A stretch of 64,000 bases of DNA from Dendrolimus kikuchii (Eukaryota > Arthropoda > Insecta > Lepidoptera > Lasiocampidae), in contig CM034411.1 of NCBI GenBank assembly GCA_019925095.2, forward strand, positions 1,771,001 to 1,835,000, written 5' to 3'. Below the pieces are notes generated by a model that saw only the letters and a program-made list of their open reading frames with translations, was not told the origin of the DNA and did no database searches. A program made the translations under genes and the position numbers. The number at the start of each line of letters is the position of its first letter. Within the stretch, counting starts at the first letter, position 1. This document shows, piece after piece, positions 34,003-64,000 of this stretch.

Positions 34003-34311
34003 CTATATATTAATACGTGAAGCAAAAACTTTGTACCTTGTACCCCTTTTTACGAAAATTGCGCGGATGGCTGAGTGTGAAATTTCGCACACTTATAGTT
34101 TATATAGAGAATGCTAATATTTTTTAAAAATTATGCATAAAAATACATTAAATCAAAAAAAAAAAAACATTACACACACTACCATGTATTTGACACATAC
34201 ACGAATGTAATATACTATTTTATTTATTGTTCAAGTCAAATATAAATAAATAACAGCGTAGCCTTTGCGAAATCTGTGTTTATAGAAATTATAGTCTTTG
34301 ACATTAATTAT

Positions 34312-34790
34312 TGTTACAATTTGGGCCAGCTGCATACATGTAAACAAAGCACATTTATTACCCGCCGGCGTTTGAGCTAATAACATTGAAGCGCTTTTAT
34401 GACCGCCTTCTTTTGTTTACTTTGTGTTTAAAAAATTTGATTGGAAAAATAGCCTATTGTATATTGTAATATTTATGGTAGTCATTAGCCAGGTGTGAGG
34501 GAATGGGGGTTAGAAATTCAGTCTACAGACATATTGTATTTGTACAGTATAAAGCAATGCCACAAGGGAGGGGTGAGGCAGTCAAGCGATAACCACAAGC
34601 GTGGCAAGACGTATGTACATTCGATAATATATTTAGTGACGGACTTTGCGCGTGTTATTGAATCGTGCATTACGTTTGGACTGATTGTGTTCAGTTATAT
34701 TTGTACCTGTGTTATACGTGCTTGTGTAGTTCTAATAAATTCTATAGTAATTCTAACGGCATTTTAATTCGAGTCCTGCAACTCGTAACA
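34312..34790 (+). mobile_element. Solo LTR (Ty3/gypsy-like), copy 4
   Basis: TGTTAC...GTAACA with TTAT at 34308-34311 and 34791-34794. Contains ACAGTATAAAGCAATG and the ACGGCATTTTAATTCG block. Confidence 0.9.
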
Positions 34791-34892
34791 TTATTAGTGT
34801 CGAATTTCGAGGACGGGCGACCACTAGTTATAGTAAATGTATAAGTGAAAGAAATAAAAAAAAACTTGAGAGGTGTCAAGGGACACCCGGAT

Positions 34893-35091
34893 GGAACGAA
34901 GTTCCTTTCGATTAATTAGTGAAGGAATTGTAATTGGAATTGAGAGAGAGAGACAGACAGACAGACAGAGAAACATGCGACGCCGCACAGCTTACAATAG
35001 CTTACTATAGCAAAAAGTGTCGTGACAACTTTTCGTAAGAATTTTTTCCGTCTAGCCCCCTTTCACAACGCGCGATAAGGAACTTCGTTCC
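34893..35091. repeat. 15-bp inverted repeat around a 170-bp spacer
   Basis: GGAACGAAGTTCCTT at 34893-34907 and its exact reverse complement at 35077-35091; half of it is repeated again just downstream. A (GACA)n run lies between. Possibly the ends of a small DNA element. Confidence 0.6.
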
Positions 35092-35726
35092 AAAACTTCG
35101 TTCCAATAACAAAAATCAGTGATATGTTAATTATTAAATAAGAGTAAAGATAAGTATCTAAAACTTAGGCACTTGTGCACACAACGCGTTAAAGAAGCTA
35201 AACTGACAATTTGACCGGTAAATTGTAAGAAATCTGCAACTATACACGTGCCATAGTGATAGTGCGTTTTTTATTTTAATTTGACAAACTATCAAACATT
35301 CCAAATGCCTCGACAGTCCTTTGCATTCTCGAAGTCACAATGACTCATTAAGAATACTCATGCTGCATCAATGAGATTTATCATGTAGCTAGAATTTTCT
35401 GAATGAGTTCTCATCTATATTTAACATTTGGCAAACGTTTTAATTAGAAAATGAATGTATCTTGAGTATATTTTAAGAGAATTGTATAATTGTTAGGAAT
35501 TGTTATTGTTGAATCATAATAAGAATTCTGTATTAACAAAAACGTGGTTTTAGGAATGCGTATAGTTTTTGGAACCTAATATAGACATCATGGCCGTTTC
35601 ATTTTGCGGCTGTTGTTGTGTATCACAGTAATTATTCTTGGAAACTTCTGGAGTTTTTCATTCAAATTCGGTTGAACGTTCTTTCTCACTCCCTGGAGTC
35701 GCTTTGCTCATATACGCAACGTTTTT
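35092..35726. other. Sequence with no recognised gene
   Basis: No coding signal, no shared repeat. The 63-codon frame at 35618 runs into retroposon P. Confidence 0.35.
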
Positions 35727-36030
35727 ATCCAAGCAGGAACGGAGAAAGAATACAATTTCCTGCGGCCGGGCGGTCTGTCGTAAGAGGTGACAAAACAACC
35801 CACAGCTAAGTATATAGGGCATTTGCCCGACTGGATGGCTACCACCCCTGGTCTAGAGTATGCCGCCATAGCATCCTTGAGTTGTGTTCCAGCATTATTG
35901 ACCGGGTTCCAGTCTCCCTTAAGAGCGCATTTGTAGCAGTTTTGGTGTTGCAAATGTCCATAAGCGATGGTAACCGCTTTCCATCAAGTGGGCCGTCTGC
36001 CTGTCTGCTGAACTCCTGCAATAAAAAAAA
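35727..36030 (+). mobile_element. Retroposon family P
   Basis: Nearly full length with a small deletion in the AGAGAGCAGCAGCGC block. Confidence 0.85.
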
Positions 36031-36168
36031 GTTTCATGAACGTTTCTCTTGCGCATCATGAGGATTTGGAATGAACTTATGGTGTGTACACAAATAACTT
36101 ACACGTGTTTCGATAATTCACGTATATTTTTATTTTATCAAACACACATAGATTGTCTTATCACTAAA

Positions 36169-36417
36169 TTAGCTTCTGCCCGCAACTAGTCCGCGTGGAA
36201 TAGTTTAAAAAAAAGTAAGTTAAAAAATCCCCCCGATTTTGAAACATTCTTCATTGGTGCTCCGCTCCTATTGGTCTTAGCTTGATGATATATAGCCTAT
36301 ATATAGCCTTCCTCGATAAATCGGCTATCTAACACTGAAAGAATTTTTCATATCCTCCTGAGATTAGCGCGTTCAAGCAAGCAAACAAACAAACAAATTT
36401 TTCAGCTTTATATATGT
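36169..36417 (-). mobile_element. Hel-A Helitron ending in CTAA
   Basis: The 3' terminus reads CTAA instead of CTAG (still CTRR). The 5' end is cut at TTTATATATGTATA by the adjoining RTE-A insertion. Confidence 0.7.
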
Positions 36418-36419
36418 AT

Positions 36420-36560
36420 AGCCTTAAGAACAGACGAGCGTGCATGACAAGAGTTATGAATGTCAAAGAAGCAAGTGAGGTGTGTAAGAATAAGCCTGAA
36501 TGGCGCTCTGTTGTCCGTGCCTATCCCGCAAGGGAACTGGCGTGAAGTTATGTATATATG
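36420..36560 (+). mobile_element. RTE-A LINE, strongly 5'-truncated, inside Hel-A
   Basis: Starts at CCTTAAGAACAGACG and covers only the last 40 codons (ending AYPARELA stop) plus the tail. TATATATGTATA is present at both edges but overlaps the tail repeat. Confidence 0.8.
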
Positions 36561-36671
36561 TATATATGCTACAAACTCCCAGCTGAGATTTCCCACAGCG
36601 CTATGACATGGATTTTTTTCAAAAAGGATGTAATAAAATTCCTTCTAATCTGGCAGGGCGTCGGTGACATC

Positions 36672-36745
36672 TCCGATGTTGCAAATGTCCATAGGCGACG
36701 GTACCAGTGTTCCATTAGGCAGCCCGTCAGCTTATCTGATGTACT
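36672..36745 (+). mobile_element. Retroposon P fragment
   Basis: Diverged piece of the 3' third (GTTGCAAATGTCCATAGGCG). Confidence 0.5.
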
Positions 36746-36818
36746 CCAACTGTTGTGGTCGTTGAAGAGAGGTATAATTATCTTAAATAGAAATATTCTG
36801 CTTTTTGTGTAATTTCTT

Positions 36819-37132
36819 ATCCGTGCAGGAACGGAGAAAGAATACAATTTCCTGCGGCCGGGCGGCCTGTCGTAAGAGGCGACTACACAACCCACAACCA
36901 GGTGGTAGGGCACTTCCCCGACTGGATGGCTACCACCCCTGGTCTAAAGCATGTCGCCATAACAACCTTGAGTTGTGTTCCGGCATTAGTGACCAGGTTC
37001 CAGTGACCCTTAAGAGAGCAGCAGTGCATTTGTAGCAACTTTGGTGTTGCAAATGTCCATAGGCGATGGTAACCACTTTCCATTAAGTGGGCCGTCTGCC
37101 TGTCTGCTGAACTCCTGCAATAAAAAAAAAAA
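36819..37132 (+). mobile_element. Retroposon family P
   Basis: Complete copy, very close to family consensus. Confidence 0.87.
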
Positions 37133-37657
37133 TTCAAATAAATAAAGTCAATAAACACAACAATGGATATTTCTACGTGTATTCCTCTCAAAAACAGTTT
37201 GACATAAAAAGTAAAATCACATTCAAAATTATATTCTATGAGAAAAATAGGTTTTAAACTAATGAGTCTGCAACAGCAACTATAAAAAAATCCATAAACT
37301 ATTTTCCACAATATATACTACGCCGTTTACTATAAACGTTTAATATATAAGTATATTGTTTACCACAAAAATAGCTGGTTCATATCAAAGTCGTGGCAGG
37401 CTTATTCTTTCACGCAACAATTCTTTGTAAGTTTACCAAGAGATATGTGTTTACGGCATATTTTTATGAAATATAACATTAATATTACATGAATCATCTT
37501 AACGGTACGTAAATGATTGGATATTAACAAAAGAGCTCTTGATGGAAACTGGAATGTTGTTTCGCTATGCACTTTTAGAAAGAAACAATGTTTATCGTCG
37601 CAAATAACGAGACATTATACATGTAAAGCATGTAATAAGTACATAATTATAAAAATA
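37133..37657. other. AT-rich sequence with no recognised gene
   Basis: The frame crossing 36883-37311 on the minus strand mixes this DNA with retroposon P and is not a gene. Confidence 0.4.
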
Positions 37658-38213
37658 CATATATACATGCATAACTTCACGCCAGTTCCCTTGCGGGGTA
37701 GACACGAATAACAGAGCGCTATTCAGGCTTATTCTTAGACACCTCACTTGCTTCTTTGACATTCATAACTCTTGTCATGCACGCTCGTCTGTTCTTAAGG
37801 CTCCTGACATCACCTTCTGCTAGTACACGATCAATTTGAACATGGAAGGTGTGTCGTGGCCTTCCACGACTTCTGCATCCATCCACTTTTGTATTGTATA
37901 TCTGTTTAGTCATTCTTTCCACATGCCCGAACCACCGGAGCATTCCTTTCCTTACCTTCACCCCGACACTCTCTTTCAGACCAACTCTCTTTCTTACTTC
38001 GGTATTACGAACGCGGTCCGCGAGCATCACTCCGCAGATTTTGTACAGTGCTCGCATCTCGACCGCGTTTACTCTACTTTCATGCTCTCTCTTCCATACC
38101 CAACTCTCGCTTCCATACGTGAGCGTAAGTACCAGCACCGCGTTGTGTATGGCAAGCTGGGCCTTCTGGCTGAGGTTCTTAGCGCCTAGAAGTTTACCTA
38201 ACGCTCCATTCAC
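37658..38213 (-). mobile_element. RTE-A LINE, longest open copy, with a 13-bp target duplication
   Basis: AATTATAAAAATA at 37645-37657 and 38214-38226. The minus frame reads into KLLGAKNLSQKAQLAIHNAV then YGSESWVWKREHE and onward. A 12-bp deletion removes MHDE-like residues and the end is altered, so this copy differs from the near-identical group. Confidence 0.88.
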
Positions 38214-38307
38214 AATTATAAAAATAGACCTAAGAAAATCATTTACTATTGTTTTCATTACTAGCTTGTTCCCGCGGTTTCACACGCATTAATGTAAACT
38301 TTGTAAA

Positions 38308-38617
38308 CAGAGGCAGACGGCCGGAGTTCAACAGACAGGTAGACGGCCCACTTAATGGAAAGCGGTTATTATCGCCTATGGACATTTGCAACACCATAGG
38401 TGCTACAAATGCGCTGCTGCTCTCTTAAGGGTCACTGGAACCTAGTCACTAATGCCGGAACACAACAGAAGGTTGTGATGGCGACATGCTTTAGACCCGG
38501 GGTGGTAGCTATCCAGTCGGGTAAATGCGCTACCACCTGACTGTGGGTTGTTTAGTCGCCTCTTACGACAGGCCGCCCGGCCGCAGGAAATTGTATTCTT
38601 TCTCCGTTCCTGCACGG
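38308..38617 (-). mobile_element. Retroposon family P
   Basis: Complete minus-strand copy apart from its scrambled A-tail side. Confidence 0.82.
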
Positions 38618-38647
38618 CAGAAATTCTCTGTAGTTAAGCAGGCTAAG

Positions 38648-38818
38648 TCTGAGCCGGCCGAGCTCGCTGGAACGCAGGAGCTGCGAGTTCGATTCCTGGG
38701 ATTATTTACTATGGTCTGGGTGCCTGGGATCGGCCCAGAATGGTCCGATGTATATCATCCGTAACACAAGCGTAACTTGCTGAGTTTCGGGATATACAAT
38801 GGCTGTATTTGTCTGCGG
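38648..38818 (+). mobile_element. SINE T1, diverged
   Basis: GAACGCAGGAGCTGC, GAGTTCGATTCCTGG, CTATGGTCTGGGTGCCTGGG and TTTGTCTGCGG in family order. Confidence 0.7.
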
Positions 38819-39490
38819 TTATTTTAAAAAGATAAAAAAAAGAGTGGAGGATCAGTCGTTGAGAGACCCACACGCCTTCCTTAGAAATATTAAGCTTAAT
38901 TTTTAATTCAAAATACTGCCATCTAGCGAAGGTGGAACTAACCATGAGAGCAACATTTTAAAGTTGTCATTGCCGTTACCATGACAATGTATTTGTTAGT
39001 GTATTGCAGCGATAGCGCCAATAAAACACGATCGACTTCTAGATGTTATAAAAATATTGATTTTTGAATTAAAACTACGTTTGAACTGTTTTAAGCGCGT
39101 CTTATTCTATTTTTATTAAACGTAAAAACCGTGCTTAATCATATTGTGTACGAGTCGCGAAAACTAAAAAAAAAATGTTTTTTAATTACTTTCGAAGCCG
39201 GTTTCTTTTTCGCTAGAAAGTTTATTACAGAAAAAAAGTAGCCTAAGTTACTCCCTATAATATCAGCTATCTCCCAGTGAAAGTCCCGTCAAAATCAGTC
39301 TAGCTGTTTCAGAGATTAGCTGGAACATCCAGACAGACAAATATTAAAAAAGAAATATTTAATGAAATATTTTTCATATTTTTATTTTGAAATTACATAC
39401 AGACACTTCAATTTTATTTATCAGTATAGAAGACGATTACAAGACGTGTACTCCTGCCTAAATAAATAATCAAGAATTTGTCTTTTTTAG

Positions 39491-64000
<24,510 letters not shown>

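Overview
The window is AT-rich eukaryotic DNA from an insect, almost certainly a moth or butterfly. The evidence is a spliced animal calcium-channel gene with GT..AG introns and insect-like protein sequence, set in a dense mixture of mobile elements of lepidopteran type: short non-autonomous Helitrons ending in CTAG, tRNA-derived SINEs, 5'-truncated LINEs with ATGT-repeat tails, and gypsy-like solo LTRs. The species assignment is inference; I ran no search.

Region 1-39490 holds no host coding exon that I can recognise. It is a mosaic of repeats and old AT-rich DNA: Helitron pieces (49-520, 1888-2095, 4380-7194, 11270-12720), SINEs (2431-2742, 3541-4067, 13475-13704, 15296-15520, 28412-28637), a LINE ORF2 C-terminus with an open 208-codon frame (7804-8430), solo LTRs (10406-10906, 20303-20811, 30782-31209, 34312-34790), R1-like and Jockey-like LINE ends (17980-18870, 19203-19600, 24939-25285), and many RTE-like 3' ends.

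Region 39491-64000 (plus strand) is the 5' half of an L-type (Cav1) voltage-gated calcium channel alpha1 subunit, the insect Ca-alpha1D gene. Thirteen exons can be joined in one frame: cytoplasmic N-terminus, all of domain I (S1-S6 with the first pore glutamate), the beta-subunit-binding AID in the I-II linker, and domain II from S1 to the S4-S5 linker, where the window ends. The first mapped intron (39715-51299, 11.6 kb) is full of repeats, among them a hAT pseudogene (44061-45524) and a Ty3/gypsy integrase fragment between two 110-bp direct repeats (47095-47565). Later introns carry a solo LTR, a broken mariner, Helitrons and retroposons.

The only host gene seen is the calcium channel. Everything else supported is transposon-derived, and many insertions can be proved from exact target-site duplications. 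I found no clear sign of a novel multi-gene system. The most unusual items are the integrase fragment between long direct repeats, a foldback retroposon whose middle is inverted among copies, an exact 23-bp inverted repeat (26288-26373), and a 300-bp retroposon family with about 20 copies and a chimeric subfamily. Family labels such as P, T1, Hel-A and RTE-A are mine, for cross-reference only.
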